Shown here in pieces: positions 43,463-54,783 of a stretch of DNA of 64,000 nucleotides. Source of the stretch: Ichthyophis bannanicus. Taxonomy: Eukaryota; Chordata; Amphibia; Gymnophiona; Ichthyophiidae. The translations under genes were made by a program, and so were the position numbers. The DNA is taken from positions 898,349,309 through 898,413,308 of the forward strand of contig CM066035.1 of assembly GCA_033557465.1 (NCBI GenBank). The letters are read 5' to 3'. The notes under the pieces were generated by a model. It was not told the origin of the DNA, searched no databases, and worked only from the letters and a program-made list of their open reading frames with translations. Numbering within the stretch: position 1 is the first letter of the stretch; every line of letters begins with the position of its first letter.

Positions 43463-46302
43463 CACAGGTACACTACCAAAAAACTGCCTCCAGTTTTGCA
43501 ACTGATTCCTATAGATTTTGGGGTGCTGAATCCAGGAAAAATAGCCAAAATGTTCCATCACGTCACGTTTTCTTGCAAAATTAGATTTCTTACCCATATA
43601 AGGAATGTTCACATAATTTCTTTTTAGCCGACTGCAGTTTATTTTCTTGGCCCAAAATAGAGGTTGTAATGGTTAACTAACTAGAAACACTCCCTCATGA
43701 TATTTTAGAGTGTTTTGTATTCATTTTATACATTAACAGGACAATTGGGAGGCGGGGGGCTAAATCCAGTACTCGCGCTGGCGCATGTTCTTTCCTGTTC
43801 GCCTCGCCTCGTTCGCTCGCTCAAACACGGTGGTTGCGACATGAACGTTCCTGTCAAATTTCAGTTTCTTGCAAGTTCATTATTACCTTTTGTTTGCTCA
43901 GTCGTAATCCAGCTTTATTCCGAAGTGGTTCACTACAGTTGTAGTTTGCAGTGCTGTGTATTTGTGATGGCTCACAGAGCCAGAGGTTGCGTCAACTCTC
44001 CGGACAGTTTTTGTTTTATTTGTGGGGAATATACCGTGAAAAAGCGGCAGAGGAACATTTCTGCATTTATTAAAAAAGTATATTTCGCCTATTTCGGTTT
44101 GAAGTTAGGCGATCAAGACAAACCGTGGGCTCCTCACAAAGTGTGCAAGACATGTGAGGAAGATCTACGCTTATGGATGAAAGGTAAAAAACAAGCATTT
44201 CGTTTCGGAATACCTATGATGTGGCGTGAACAAAGAGACCACAGCAGTGACTGCTATTTTTGCTCTTGCATTGTGAAGGGATACAACTTAAAAAATAAGA
44301 ACGTAATAAGTTACCCCAACCTTCCCTCAGCAATTAGGCCTATGCCTCATAGCAACGAAGTACCTGTGCCTGAACCACCAAAATCTTTGGATCATATTTG
44401 TGTGGACGGTTCTGATCATGATGAGACTCATCAGATGGCTTTTCCCGATGAGTCCAGTACTTCCGAGTTTGAAACTGAACCAGATCCGAAACCTGAACTT
44501 TTCTCTCAAGCTGAATTGAATGATTTAGTCCGGGATTTAGGACTCCCAAAAGATGCTGCCCAACTGCTAGGTTCTCGGCTTAAACAGAAAAATCTATTGT
44601 CACCAGGAACAACTTTTTATTGGTACCGCAACCGCGAGACACAATTTTTTAAGTATTTCAGCAAAGAGGAAGATTTGGTATTTTGCAACGATATATACGG
44701 AGTGATGGAAAAGTTTAAACTCAAGTATGATCCTGCTGAATGGCGGCTGTTCATTGATTCGTCAAAAGACAGCATAAAAGGTGTTCTTCTTCATAATGGC
44801 AACACATTCGCTTCAGTTCCTATTGCTCACTCTGTTATTCTCCAAGAAAAATACGAGAATTTGGCCCTGATTCTTCAGAAGATTCGTTATGATGAGCATA
44901 AGTGGATGATTTGTGGAGGCTTTAAAATTCTATCCATGCTATTAGGGCAGCAATCCGGTTTCACCAAATATCCCTGCTTCCTTTGCTTGTGGGATAGCCG
45001 GGCCCGCGACCTACACTGGGGGAAAAAAGACTGGCCAATTCGGGAGTATTTGAGACCCGGTGAGAAAAATGTTCTTCATGAGAGCTTGGTACCTCGTGAT
45101 AAAATTCTATTACCACCTCTCCACATTAAGTTGGGTCTCATTAAGCAATTCATCAAGTCCCTTCCAAAAGATGGTGAGTGCTTTCGGTACCTTTGCTCAA
45201 AGTTCCCCTGACTTTCTGAAGCAAAGCTAAAGGAAGGAGTGTTTGTTGGCCCTGATATAAGGAAACTCATTTCAGATGGAGCATTCGCTGAAACGATGTC
45301 TGAGAAGGAAAAAGAAGCCTGGGATTCCTTCAAGGATGTTGTTCTCAAATTCTTGGGGAACAGGCGGGATGAGAACTATAAGGATATTGTTGCCAGGATG
45401 CTCAATGCCTTCAAAGAACAAGGCTGTAACATGAGCCTGAAAGTCCATTTCTTGCACTCCCATGTGAACTACTTTCCCGAAAACTTGGGGTGTGTACAGT
45501 GAAGAACAAGGTGAAAGGTTTCACCAGGACATCAAGGACACAGAGAGAAGGTACCAAGGAAGATGGAACACCACTATGATGGCTGATTTCTGCTGGTTGC
45601 TGCTGCGGGAAACCCCAGATGAAAAACACGCCAAGCAGCGCACCAAGAGAAGCATTCGGGGGAAGAAGAAACGGGCCCACCAGGAGATTGATTGACCCAA
45701 GAATGACTTTAAAATCTAAACTGTGTTGACAAATATCGTGTTTTTACTAAACTTTGAAATAAAAATTTGCTAGTTATTACCACAGTGTCGGATCTCATTT
45801 ATTAGAATTTTATTTTCACACCATCGGGTGTTTGTCTTCATGTATTGCAATGGTGCGGTTTGCGTTTTCTATTCTTACATACATACCTGTACAACATTTT
45901 TTGCACATTTCTTTGCTTTGCTTTGTGTCTAACCTCGCTCTTATATGCTCAATGTTTGTGCACATGTATGTGGCTGTTTTAAGTGCAGACAATTTTGCTA
46001 CCATCACAGTGTGTTTTGTTGACATTACTCTATTCTTATGTGCTGCCTTGTTACAATTTTCTTTATTCTTATTTGAATAACTACTAAACAATTAGTATAA
46101 AGAATTAATCCAAGAAACTTTTATCTCGATCGCACTCAATCTGAAACGTTCACCTCAAACTGCTAACCCAATGTAGCAAAAAATCTGTACGTGATGGAGC
46201 AAATTGGTTACCAGATTTGGATTCAGCGCACCAAAAAACGTAAAAATCAATCGAAACATTAGAGGCAGTTTAAAAAAATTTTTTTTTAGTGTACCTGTGT
46301 AA
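43460..46302 (+). mobile_element. CACTA/Chapaev-like DNA transposon (2837 bp)
   Basis: The element spans 43463-46299. Ends CACAGGTACACTA and TAGTGTACCTGTG are inverted, and similarity extends inward about 100 bp with gaps (actgcct, gctgaatcca, ctccatcacgt). TAA flanks both sides (43460-43462, 46300-46302), a 3-bp duplication within a CR1 copy. CACAG-type ends with a 3-bp duplication suggest the CMC (CACTA/Mirage/Chapaev) group; I hold that assignment loosely. It carries one transposase-like gene with two lesions. Confidence 0.7.
43967..45695 (+). pseudogene. Transposase-like protein with N-terminal zinc motif, one stop and one frameshift
   Basis: The frame is open from 43715 but the likely start is ATG 43967 (M-A-H-R-A-R-G). 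N-terminal Cys/His pattern: F-C-F-I-C-G, then H-K-V-C-K-T-C. The central part has L-F-I-D-S-S-K-D-S-I-K (a candidate first acidic residue), C-G-G-F-K-I-L-S-M-L, and F-L-C-L-W-D-S-R-A-R-D. A late G-E-R-F-H-Q-D-I with R-Y-Q-G-R-W-N follows. The same protein type is widespread in arthropods and cold-blooded vertebrates as an uncharacterised or transposase-like protein. As I recall, relatives have Asp where this copy has the second Gly of C-G-G-F-K, so a key residue may be lost. An in-frame TGA lies at 45209-45211, and a +1 shift near 45490 moves the C-terminus (45492-45695) to another frame. Confidence 0.7.
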
Positions 46303-46997
46303 TACGTCAAAATCTTCTGCCCAGTGTGCAGCGGGGGCTAAAAAAACAAGCACAATGTTTGGTGATTATAAGGAAAGGAATAGAGAAAAAAAAAAGGATA
46401 TAATACCTGTCTATTACTCCATGGCGCAACTGCCCCTTGAGTATTGTGTGCAATTCCGATCTCAAAAAATATATAGCAGCATTAAAAACGATGCAGAGAA
46501 AGGAAACTCAAATAATAAAGGGGCTGGAACGACTCTCCTATGAGGAAAGGCTTAAAGGTTAGGGTTCTTCAACTTGAAGAAGAGACGGCTGAGGGGAGAT
46601 ATGATAGAGGCAGACCCGCCGTTAGGGGGTGGCAAATAGGGCAATTTCCCTGAGCCCCCATGCCCAAGAGACTCCAATCTGTCTCAAACTGAAGGAAGCT
46701 TAGCCTGCAGGTGACTTTTGGGGCCCACTCATCAGTTTCTGCCCTGGGCCTCTGCATGTGTAACTCCGGGCTATAAAATCCTGAGTAGAGTGGGAAGGTA
46801 ATCACGAATCGCTGGTTTACTCTTTCAGAAATTACAAAGACTGGGGGACATACTATGAAGTTACAAAGTAGTACGTTTAAAACAAATATTTTTTTTCTCT
46901 CCGTGCATAATTGAGCTTTGGAACTGGTTGCTAGAGGACGTGGTGAAAGCTGTTAGTGTAGCTGGTTTTAAAAAGGTTTAGACAAATTCATGGTGGC
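46300..46997 (+). pseudogene. CR1 LINE C-terminal region, plus strand (part 2)
   Basis: Continuation of the CR1 from 43462: L-E-Y-C-V-Q-F-R-S near 46436, E-R-L-K near 46540, the R-R-L-R-G-D-M-like phrase near 46585, then the C-terminus near 46930-46990. A short hAT-like insert with ccgttaggggg and gggcc motifs interrupts it at about 46612-46780. Confidence 0.7.
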
Positions 46998-47507
46998 AAA
47001 TTCTATAAACCAAGCACGTCACTCTAAGGGAACAATAAGATAAACCAAACAATGCCCAATACCCTGGGTTATATTTTTTAAATATCCTCAGGGATCTACA
47101 TCATAAATACTCAACAAATTGTTAATTCTAAATTCAAAATTTAAAAACAGAGGAGAAAAGATCTCAGATATCAACTTTTATCTCTCTAATAGGCGGTTAC
47201 CCGCCAGCAAGGGAAAAGTTTCAAACACAATCAAGGATTTTAAAAAGTCCTCTGTATCAATACTTTACTACCAAATTTCAAACTGCTGAGTAACTAAACT
47301 TAGCTCCTCTAGCCCTAAATATGATTCAAGTAATCACCGACTTAATAGGTTAAATATATCAAATCAAATCATCGTAGCAAAATAAGACCCATTCTTCAGC
47401 AGTTAGCATGTAACCGAAGGCACAGTAGACGCTGCAATCGGCCAGTCGCTCAAACCACACCTAAAACAAAAGCAGGGTAATCCCTTTGAGGTGAATGCAG
47501 ATTGCTG

Positions 47508-47550
47508 GCCCCTGATGAAGCCGTTTGGTGAAACAAGGACCTTGTTGGGC
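47508..47550 (+). ncRNA. Hammerhead ribozyme candidate (open stem I)
   Basis: The order fits the hammerhead consensus. Stem I gccc (47508-47511) is followed by core CTGATGA (47512-47518). A short stem II is gcc/ggt with a 4-base loop (47520-47529), then GAA (47530-47532). Stem III acaag/cttgt has a 3-base loop (47533-47545). T at 47546 makes a GUU cleavage triplet, and stem I closes with gggc (47547-47550). All three helices close in register. Stem II is weak (one G-U pair, one unpaired A), so activity is uncertain. Hammerheads of this kind are known in Penelope-like elements and retrozymes, which agrees with the surrounding fold-back layout. Confidence 0.55.
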
Positions 47551-47744
47551 AAACTGCTTACAAGAATTTATGAGGGACAATAGCGCCATTGAAAGTTAAG
47601 TGTGGAATACTTCTGTGATAGAAGTTAGTAACTAAAGTGCCGATATATTATTTAAGTCAGTGATTATTGAATCATATTTAGGGCTAGAGGAGCTAAGCTT
47701 AACTACTCGGCAGTTTGAAATTTGGTCATAAAGTATTGATAATA

Positions 47745-47935
47745 ATAATACTAATAATATATATAATATAATATATATATATATATATATTATATTATAT
47801 AATATCTGATATAATTATAATATAATAATAATAATAGTCATACAGTATTGGTCATAAAGTATTGATTGGTCTTTATCTGCCGTCATTTACTATGTTACTA
47901 TGTTATGTTACTATGTTACTATGATACAGAGGAGT
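47745..47935. repeat. AT microsatellite and actatgtt repeat
   Basis: A run of ata/taa/tata units (47745-47840) is followed by repeated tactatgtta units (47890-47930), inside the right arm of the fold-back. Confidence 0.85.
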
Positions 47936-47983
47936 TTTTAGGATCCTTGAAGGTGTTTGAGACCTTTCCCCTGCCATCAGGTA

Positions 47984-48232
47984 AGTAACAGGGCGCGGGC
48001 AGGGTCCCGGAGCCCGCTCGTAACCGGGTGCCCGGCCTGGTGCGGGACCCTGCACGCGCGTTTGGGGAGGAAGGCGAGGCGTGTCAGCGTAGGCATGCTG
48101 CGCGCATCATTTAAAGTGATTGGCTCCGCTCGAGGTTGAGCTGAGCGGAGCCAATCAGTGCCGCGGGAGCTGCATGTGCTCTGGCATTTGCAGCGTGGCC
48201 GGAGCACATGCGATCGGGCGCCCAGGAGGCAG
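47984..48232 (+). repeat. Ngaro A1 repeat (plus copy)
   Basis: Matches A2 at 53880-54126. The gattggctccgctcgagg hairpin and cgggcgcccaggaggcag end are shared. Confidence 0.8.
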
Positions 48233-48829
48233 GATCATTGCTGGGGAGCATCGTTGGCAGTGGAGGGAGCAGGTCTGAGCCGGAGGCATTGATCGGGCCC
48301 GGTGTGTCCTCGGATCGCTTGGAGATCAGCGTGCCGGCTGTGGAGTGATTTGCAGGCGAGTAGGTTTACGGCCACGGTGTTAAAAAAAAAAAAAAGGAAG
48401 GCAGGGCAAGGACGCCGGGGTTGTAGGGCTCGTTTAATATACGAAATAAAGTAATACAAAAAAAAAAAATAAATAATAAGGCAAAAAACAACGTAGAATA
48501 TAACTGGTATTTGGTTCCTCAGTCTAGTGGGAGGGGGTAATATCGGGGGTTTGGGGGGGGCGGCCCAATTATGGTGGGTAAGCACACTGGGGGGGGCGGG
48601 GGTCTAATGGGGTTGCTGTGGTTAGGCAGGGAAGGGGGCAAAGGGGGAGGGGGTCCGTCAGGGGAGAGAGAGCCCGACAGCGGAGTATGGAGAGAGGGAG
48701 AGCCACAGGCAGAGCCCAGATTTCTGCCAGGGGTTCTGCAGAGTCTCCTGTCTCAGTGAGAGGAACGGGAAGGGGGAGTGCTGCTTGGGGCTGTGGTGTT
48801 AGGGCCCTTGGGGGGACGGGGGGTCTGCA

Positions 48830-50311
48830 ATGGTGCCACCGGAGCCTGCTAGGGGTGGGGTGGGGCAAAGGGATGGGGGGGCTGCTGGGGTCTCAGGCGA
48901 GGGGGAGGGGAGCGCGTGGGAGCACGGGAGTGGGGGAGGAGCAGGTGCTTGGGGTCATTGGGATTGGAGCAGGCTGGGGGCTGGAGCATCTCGTGGCGGG
49001 GGCAGCGGCAGGGTTTCCCACAGCAGGTATGTGATGGCGCCTGGCGGCTTTGGGCCACCAGGGCAACAAGCTATCTGGGATCAGTGGTTGGCAGGGGGGC
49101 AAGGCTCGTCGGGGACGGATTGGGTGGCGGCATGGCAGCCATCGTGGTCTCCGGGTTTCTCCCCGCTGTGTCCCCCCTTTTTGTCTCCACAGGTGCCATT
49201 TCTTGCTTCGCCGCGAAGTGTGCCTCCTGCAGAGGATTCATCGAGAGTGAGGAGCATGGATCCCGGAAGCAGTGTGCCAGGGTCGGCGGCGAGCGAGGGT
49301 GAGCGGGCACAAGAAGCACTTGCGCAGCAGCGGATTGAGGACCCTCGTGCTGGGCTGCCAGCTGTGTACGACGGAGCAGCAGTTGGAGGCATGGCGGGTG
49401 AGTCACCGGGGATGGAGGTAGGCAAGAGCGGGGGGCGTAGGTCGCGTGCAGAGCGGTCGGGGAAGGCACGTAAGAAAAGGAAGCATGCCTGTTGGCGCCG
49501 GCATAGCTCTGAATCATCATCCTCGTCATCTTCAGAGTTTTCTGAGTCTTTGTCGGGTGAAGCTGGTAGGAGGGTAGCGGCATTGGAGGGGGGGCTTCTG
49601 GACCGGTAGGTGCGGGTTCGGCCTCCTTGGCGGCTTTATCAGAATTATGGGAAGGTGTCCCAAAAAAGTTGCGACAGAAGATTACGAAAAGGAGGTATAT
49701 TGATATTTTTCGCTTGCTCAAGGGTCGTAAGCGCTCCGGGGATAGCAAAAAGAAGCGGAAGGAGGATGAGAAGGCTGGGCGTATTCGTAAGGTTTCACGC
49801 AACGTAGTCAATTGGGTTAGATCGTTCTTGCGGTTGGCGAGTGTTTGGGGTCATCATTTCCCTGAGCATTATGGCAACTTGCTGTCATATGCCGACTCTA
49901 TTTTGGAAGCGTCGCAAGCGCACAAGGGCTGGTTGTGGCTTAATTATGACGAAAAATTTTGGGACAAGATGGAGGAGAATAAGCTCTTAACTTGGGGTAC
50001 GCCAGACATTAACCTGTGGTTAACACAGATATCGGTCAAGGCTGGTGCGGGGGGTGGAGGTGGGGGAAAGGTGGGGCAAGGGGTTTCGGGAGGGGCGAGT
50101 CGTTCCTTTTGCGGCGGGCCCCCCCCCCCCTGGACAGATGAAGTCGGTCCCGGGGGCATTGGGCGATGTGTGTTGGAGGTTTAATAAGTCAATGTGCCCC
50201 TTTCCGGACTGTAAGTTCCGGCACGCGTGCTCGGTCTGTGGGGGGCCCCATTCAGTGTCCAAATGCGTTAAGAAAGGGACCGTGCCACCCTCGGTTCAGG
50301 AATCCAAGTAA
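48830..50311 (+). pseudogene. Gag-like ORF of Ngaro element (plus copy)
   Basis: Order as in the other copy: G-rich N-terminus, S-E-G-E-R-A-Q-E-A-L-A-Q-Q (where the other copy has a stop), a run of Ser, then R-N-V-V-N-W-V-R-S-F. The zinc finger C-W-R-F-N-K-S-M-C-P-F-P-D-C with C-S-V-C-G-G-P-H follows (about 50170-50270). Frame changes occur near 49609 and near 50130, the latter in a C-run that probably slipped. Confidence 0.7.
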
Positions 50312-50315
50312 GGGT

Positions 50316-51922
50316 GCTATTGGTGAGGTAGCCCCCTCTCCAATTCGGGTACCGGTGCTTTGCAGTTGGCTTCTCCGGTACCCGAAGAAGAAAGATGGGG
50401 TAACTTTGCAATTAGGATTTCAGTTTGGTTTTGTCATTCCAGTTCAAGGTGAGGTGGTGGGCGCAGCAGCGCGGAATTCCATGAGTATTTGGCGCTGGGC
50501 GTCAGTTGCACGTGAGAAGTTAGCAGCCGAGTTGCAATTGGGAAGAATAGCGGGGCCTTTCAGCCACCCGCCGTTTCCAAATTTCGTTATTTCCCCTTTG
50601 GGCGTAATGCCTAAGAAGGAACCGGGTAAGTTTCGGTTGATCCACAATTTGTCTTCGCCATTGGGGGCATCGGTGAACGATTCTATCCCGCGGGAGTTTT
50701 GTACAGTGAGGTATGCTTCCTTCAATAGGGCGGTGGAGTTGGTCTCGAGTGCCGGTCGTGGGGCATTGATGGCGAAAGTTGATATAGAATCGGCATTTCG
50801 CTTGTTGCCGGTCCATCCTTCGGCTTTCAGGTTGCTCGGTATCCAATTTGAGGGCGCTTTTTACTATGACAAATGTATGCCGATGGGTTGTGCAGTATCT
50901 TGCGCCTACTTCGAGAAGTTTAGCACCTTCCTGCAATGGATGGTGGTCCAGAGAGTAGGAAGTTCTGAGGTGGTGCATTAGCTTGACGATTTCCTGTTTG
51001 TCGGTGGGGCCGAGTCAGAGAGCTGTAGCAAGCTGTTGCGAGGTTTTGTTGATGTGGCGGGCGAGTTGGGGGTGCCCCTGGTGGAGGGTAAGATGGTGGG
51101 TTCAACGACGAAGATTACTTTCTTAGGAGTCGAGTTGGATTCACTGAACATGGTGGCGCCGCTGCCGCGGGAGAAGGTGGTGAAGTTGAGGGTTTTAGTG
51201 GCCAATGTCTTGGCCTCGTCGAAACTGACATTAAAAGAGCTGCAGGCGCTGATAGGTTCCCTCAATTTTGCTTGTAAAGTCATTCCAATGGGGCGGGTGT
51301 TCAGTAGGCAGTTGGCTGCAGCGACATCGGGTGTGCGAAAGCCGCATCACCGCATTCGCGTGTCTAAGGGAATGCGTGATGATTTGCGGGTTTGGGATGT
51401 CTTTTTACGGGATTTCAATGGGACGTCCGTATTGCGTGAGGCGGAGATCTCCAGTGACTACTTGCAGCTGTACACGGACGCCGCTGGGGGAGTTGGTCTG
51501 GGAATCTATTTCTGCGGGGCATGGTGTGCTGACAGATGGCCGCAGGCTTGGGTTGACCAAGGATTGTTGCATAATATTACTTTCTTGGAGCTCTTTCCAA
51601 TATTAGTAGTGTTGGAGTTATGGCCGGACAAGTTGGTTAACCGCAGAGTGCTGTGGTGGTGCGACAACGAGGCGGTGGTCAATGTCATCAATCGTTATTC
51701 GCCACGCTGCGGCCTCGTGGCGTCTCTAATGCGACGGGTGATATGGCATGTATGCGTTTGAATATTGATCTGAAAGCGCGGCATATACCAGGGCATATTA
51801 ATGAAATTGCTGATGCTATTTCCCGTTTGCAGCTGGAGCGTTTTTGGAAGTTGGGGTCGGAGGCGGACGAGGAGGGGCTCATGGTCCCCTGGAGCTTGTG
51901 GAGCTGTGGCCTGCAGCGATGA
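50316..51922 (+). pseudogene. Reverse transcriptase-RNase H of Ngaro element (plus copy)
   Basis: Homologous throughout to the open frame at 35342-37252. The Tyr of the catalytic YLDD is replaced by TAG at 50979-50981. A frameshift near 51740 separates W-C-D-N-E-A from H-I-P-G-H-I-N-E-I-A-D-A-I-S-R. The two lesions make it inactive. Confidence 0.8.
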
Positions 51923-52800
51923 GGTGCCTCTTGAAGAGCTCAGTGGCGGATAGCACTTGGGAAGCTTATCAGCGGGGTTGTGAGCGAGTGCAAGAATTTT
52001 TGCGTGGGATAGGATGGGTGGGAGGAGTGGTGCCGGATCTGTGGCTTGGGAGGTATGTAGTTTGGGCGAAGGAGCAAGGGGTCACGAGATCGGCGGTGCA
52101 AAGTCATCTGGCGGGGTTTGGGTTCTTTGCCAGGGCGGTGGGGTTGGACTTCTCGGGTGGAGAGTTACTGGCCAGGCGGTTACTCCAGGGGTGGGAGCAT
52201 TCTCAGCCAGTTCCGCGGGATCACCGACTGCCGATAATGCATGATCTACTGGAGAGGTTGTGCCGAGAGTTATCGGGGGTGGCGACGTCGCCATATGAGG
52301 ACGTGCTCTTTTGGGCAGTGTTCTGTTTGGCCTTTTTTGGGGCCTTTAGGGTCGGCGAATTGGTAGCGGATTCGGGAAAAGTGGATAGTGGGAATAGTTT
52401 GCGTCGGCAGCATGTATGGCTGGAGAAGGCGCGGATGCACATGTTGTTAGCGAAGTCCAAAACGGACCAGAGGGGGAAAGGGTTATGGGTGGTCCTGAGG
52501 GTGACGGGCGGGCTTACATGCCCGATAGCCACCATGAGAGATTATTTGGGGGTGCGCCCGGACTGCGGGGGGGTCTGTTCGTGCACAAGGATGCCAGAGC
52601 GCTTACACAGTTTCAGGTCACTGCAGTATTGCGCATGGTGTTGCGGCGGACTGGGGAAGACCCAAGGTATTTTTCAGCGCACTCTTTTCGGATCGGGGCG
52701 GCGACCAGTGCTGCGGCGGTGGGTTTGTCAGGGGAGCAGATACAGAGCATCGGCAGGTGATGATCGAGGGCGTTCGAGTGATATGTGCGATTATGAGTAT
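51844..52800 (+). pseudogene. Tyrosine recombinase of Ngaro element (plus copy)
   Basis: Long open N-terminal and central part: S-T-W-E-A-Y-Q-R-G, F-F-G-A-F-R-V-G-E-L, K-S-K-T-D-Q-R-G-K-G. After a frameshift near 52570 comes F-S-A-H-S-F-R-I-G-A-A-T, then S-I-G-R, two TGA codons, A-F-E, a further TGA, and Y-V-R-L with the candidate Tyr. The TGA codons sit where CGA or TGG would be expected, consistent with decay of methylated CpG for at least one. It gives the fullest view of this family's recombinase. Confidence 0.8.
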
Positions 52801-52849
52801 CCAGCTTGAGGGCTGGGGGTTGTTAATGCTGTTCTTTTCTGTTTCAGAT

Positions 52850-53519
52850 GGGGGTATGTGTGTGCGGGGCTGTTGGATGTTGGAGCACTCCTTCGTCTTT
52901 TGGGCTGGCCAGCGAGCAGTGTAGCGGCCGTGCGGGGCGAACTTAGGTCTGGATCCAGCGGTGGTGGCGGTGTCATGGCTGGGCGAGCGGGGGCTGCGGT
53001 GGACGCAACTGCTACCTTTGCTTCGTCACCACGAGCGCATCAGGAGCCAGCCAGCGATTTTGGTGGTGCATTTGGGGGGCAATGATCTGGCGGCTTGGTC
53101 TTGCAAGCAGTTGATCAGGGCCGCCAAGAAAGACTTTGCAGTAGTGCTCCGCATGTTTGAGGGGGTGTTTTTAATATGGTCTGACATCATCCCGAGGCCA
53201 GTATGCTGGGGTCAGTGGCGATGGTCCCGGGGGCTGACCAAGATCAATAGGCAAATCGGGAGATGGGTCTGTGAGAGGGGGGGTTTTCAAGTTCAGCATC
53301 CCTGGATGGAGGTGGCCTGCTCCGGGTAATAGGGAGGACGGGGTGCACTTATCTCCAGTGGGAATGGATTTGCTCCTGAACGATTGGCAGGAGGCACTGG
53401 AGAGTGTGGTGCACGAGAGGCCACACTGGTCACAGCTTCTGGTTGGGGGGGGCAGCACAGGCAGATTTGGTCCCCTATGCCGGTGGGGGATCCCGGAGGT
53501 CCAGGATCCGGAGCCTTAG
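52850..53519 (+). pseudogene. SGNH hydrolase of Ngaro element (plus copy)
   Basis: Block I reads W-M-L-E-H-S-F, with the Gly before His changed to Glu, and a TAG follows near 52923. Block III H-L-G-G-N-D-L is intact (near 53068). After a shift near 53329, block V D-G-V-H-L-S-P-V-G is in another frame (near 53339). A splice-acceptor-like tttctgtttcag precedes the ORF, as in the other copy. Confidence 0.75.
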
Positions 53520-54597
53520 GCGACTTGGGGAGGGGGCAGGGTGCCCTCGACCTGGACAACCCCTGGAAGACTTTTGCTAGTAATATGGCGAAGTCGGATA
53601 GGGGTGGTTGGAACTTGGCCGTTGGTGGCGACCACGGCTGGAGCGGAGGCGTGGATGCTTTGCTAATTGCATGGCTGGCGGCGCATCGCTCCGTTGGGGG
53701 ATTGGTTGGATCAGTATTTCTGTTTAATGTTAATTAGTTTGTTTTGGAAATAAAGCTGCAACCAGTTGTCACCAAAAATTGTTGTCTGTTGAATTTTTGG
53801 AAAGAGAGGGTGGGTGGGGAAGGAGTGAGGGGGGAGCTTGGAGAATTGGAGGGAGGGCGCCAGGTCCGGCTACCCAGTTAGTAACAGGGTGCGGGCAGGG
53901 TCCCGGAGCCCGCTCGTAACCGGGTGCCCAGCCCGGCATGGGACCCTGCACGCGTGTTTGGGGAGGAAGGCGAGGCACGTCAGTGTAGGCACGCTGCGTG
54001 CATCATTTAAAGTGATTGGCTCCGCTCGAGGTTGAGCTGAGCGGAGCCACAGTGCCGCGGGAGCTGCATGTGCTCCGGCGTTTGCAGCGTGGCCGGAGCA
54101 CATGTGATCGGGCGCCCAGGAGGCAGCCCACCCGCCCACCCATTCTGGCAGGGTGGGGGGTAAATGTGGGGTGTCGCAGCGGGGGGGGGGGGGTGTTGGT
54201 GAGCGGGATCCCGGAGGTCCGGGGTCCGGAGCCTTAGGCGACTTGGGAGGGGGCGGGGTGCCCTCGACCCGGACAACCCCTGGAAGACTTTTGCTAGTAA
54301 TATGTCGAAGTCGGATAGGGGTGGCTGGAACTTGGCTGTTGGTGGCGACCACGGCTGGAGCAGAGGCGTGGCCGCTTTGCTAATTGCATGGCTGGCGGCG
54401 CATCGCTCCTTTGGGGATTGGTTGGATCAGTATTTCTGTTTAATGTTAATTAGTTTGTTTTGGAGATAAAGCTGCGACCAGTTGTCACCAAGAACTATTG
54501 TCTGTTGAATTTTTGGAAAGAGAGGGCGGGGGGTGGGGAGGAGTGAGGGGGGGGCTTGAAGAATTGGAGGGAGGGCGCCGGGTCTAGCTACCCGGTT
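53490..54597 (+). repeat. Ngaro B1-A2-B2 terminal block (plus copy)
   Basis: B1 (53490-53879) and B2 (54205-54597) share gatcccggaggtcc, acttttgctagtaatatg, gctaattgcatggctgg and ggagggcgcc. A2 lies between them, followed by a unique joiner (54127-54204) with a G-run. Confidence 0.85.
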
Positions 54598-54783
54598 ACT
54601 GCCTATTACAGGGCTAAAAGTTGACATCTGAGATCTTTTCTCCTCTGTTTTTAAATTTTGAATTTAGAATTAACAACTTGTTGCTTGTTGAGTATTTATG
54701 GTGTAAATCCCTGAGGATATTTATAATATAATCCAGGGTGTTTGCTGTTATTTGGTTTATCTTACGGTAAATTCTATAAACCA

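Larger units (their letters stand above)
47984..54597 (+). mobile_element. Ngaro-type tyrosine-recombinase retrotransposon, plus strand (6.6 kb)
   Basis: Same family and same plan as the minus-strand copy: A1 47984-48232, gag, RT/RNase H, recombinase, hydrolase, B1 53490-53879, A2 53880-54126, B2 54205-54597. A starts agtaacaggg and B ends ctacccggtt. The B1-A2 junction (cccagtt|agtaacaggg) shows the joined ends of the circular form. No target duplication is seen, as expected for this class. All genes carry stops or shifts, so this copy is dead. Confidence 0.85.
46998..54783. mobile_element. Fold-back element with 15-bp target duplication, split by a Ngaro insertion
   Basis: The CR1 sequence aaattctataaacca occurs at 46998-47012 and again at 54769-54783, giving a 15-bp duplication around the insert 47013-54768. 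Without the Ngaro at 47984-54597 the insert is about 1.14 kb. Its left arm (about 47035-47345) is mirrored by 47645-47983 plus 54600-54767. Paired landmarks are gataaaccaaa near 47037 and its complement near 54754, ctcctctagccc near 47312 and gggctagaggag near 47680. The central 300 bases hold a hammerhead-like ribozyme. Arms are diverged and contain microsatellite expansions (47745-47930). Confidence 0.75.

Noticed and set aside
48893..49811. Minus-strand Pro/Ser-rich frames opposite the plus-strand Ngaro gag
   Set aside because: Antisense to a Ser/Gly-rich coding sequence; no independent signal.
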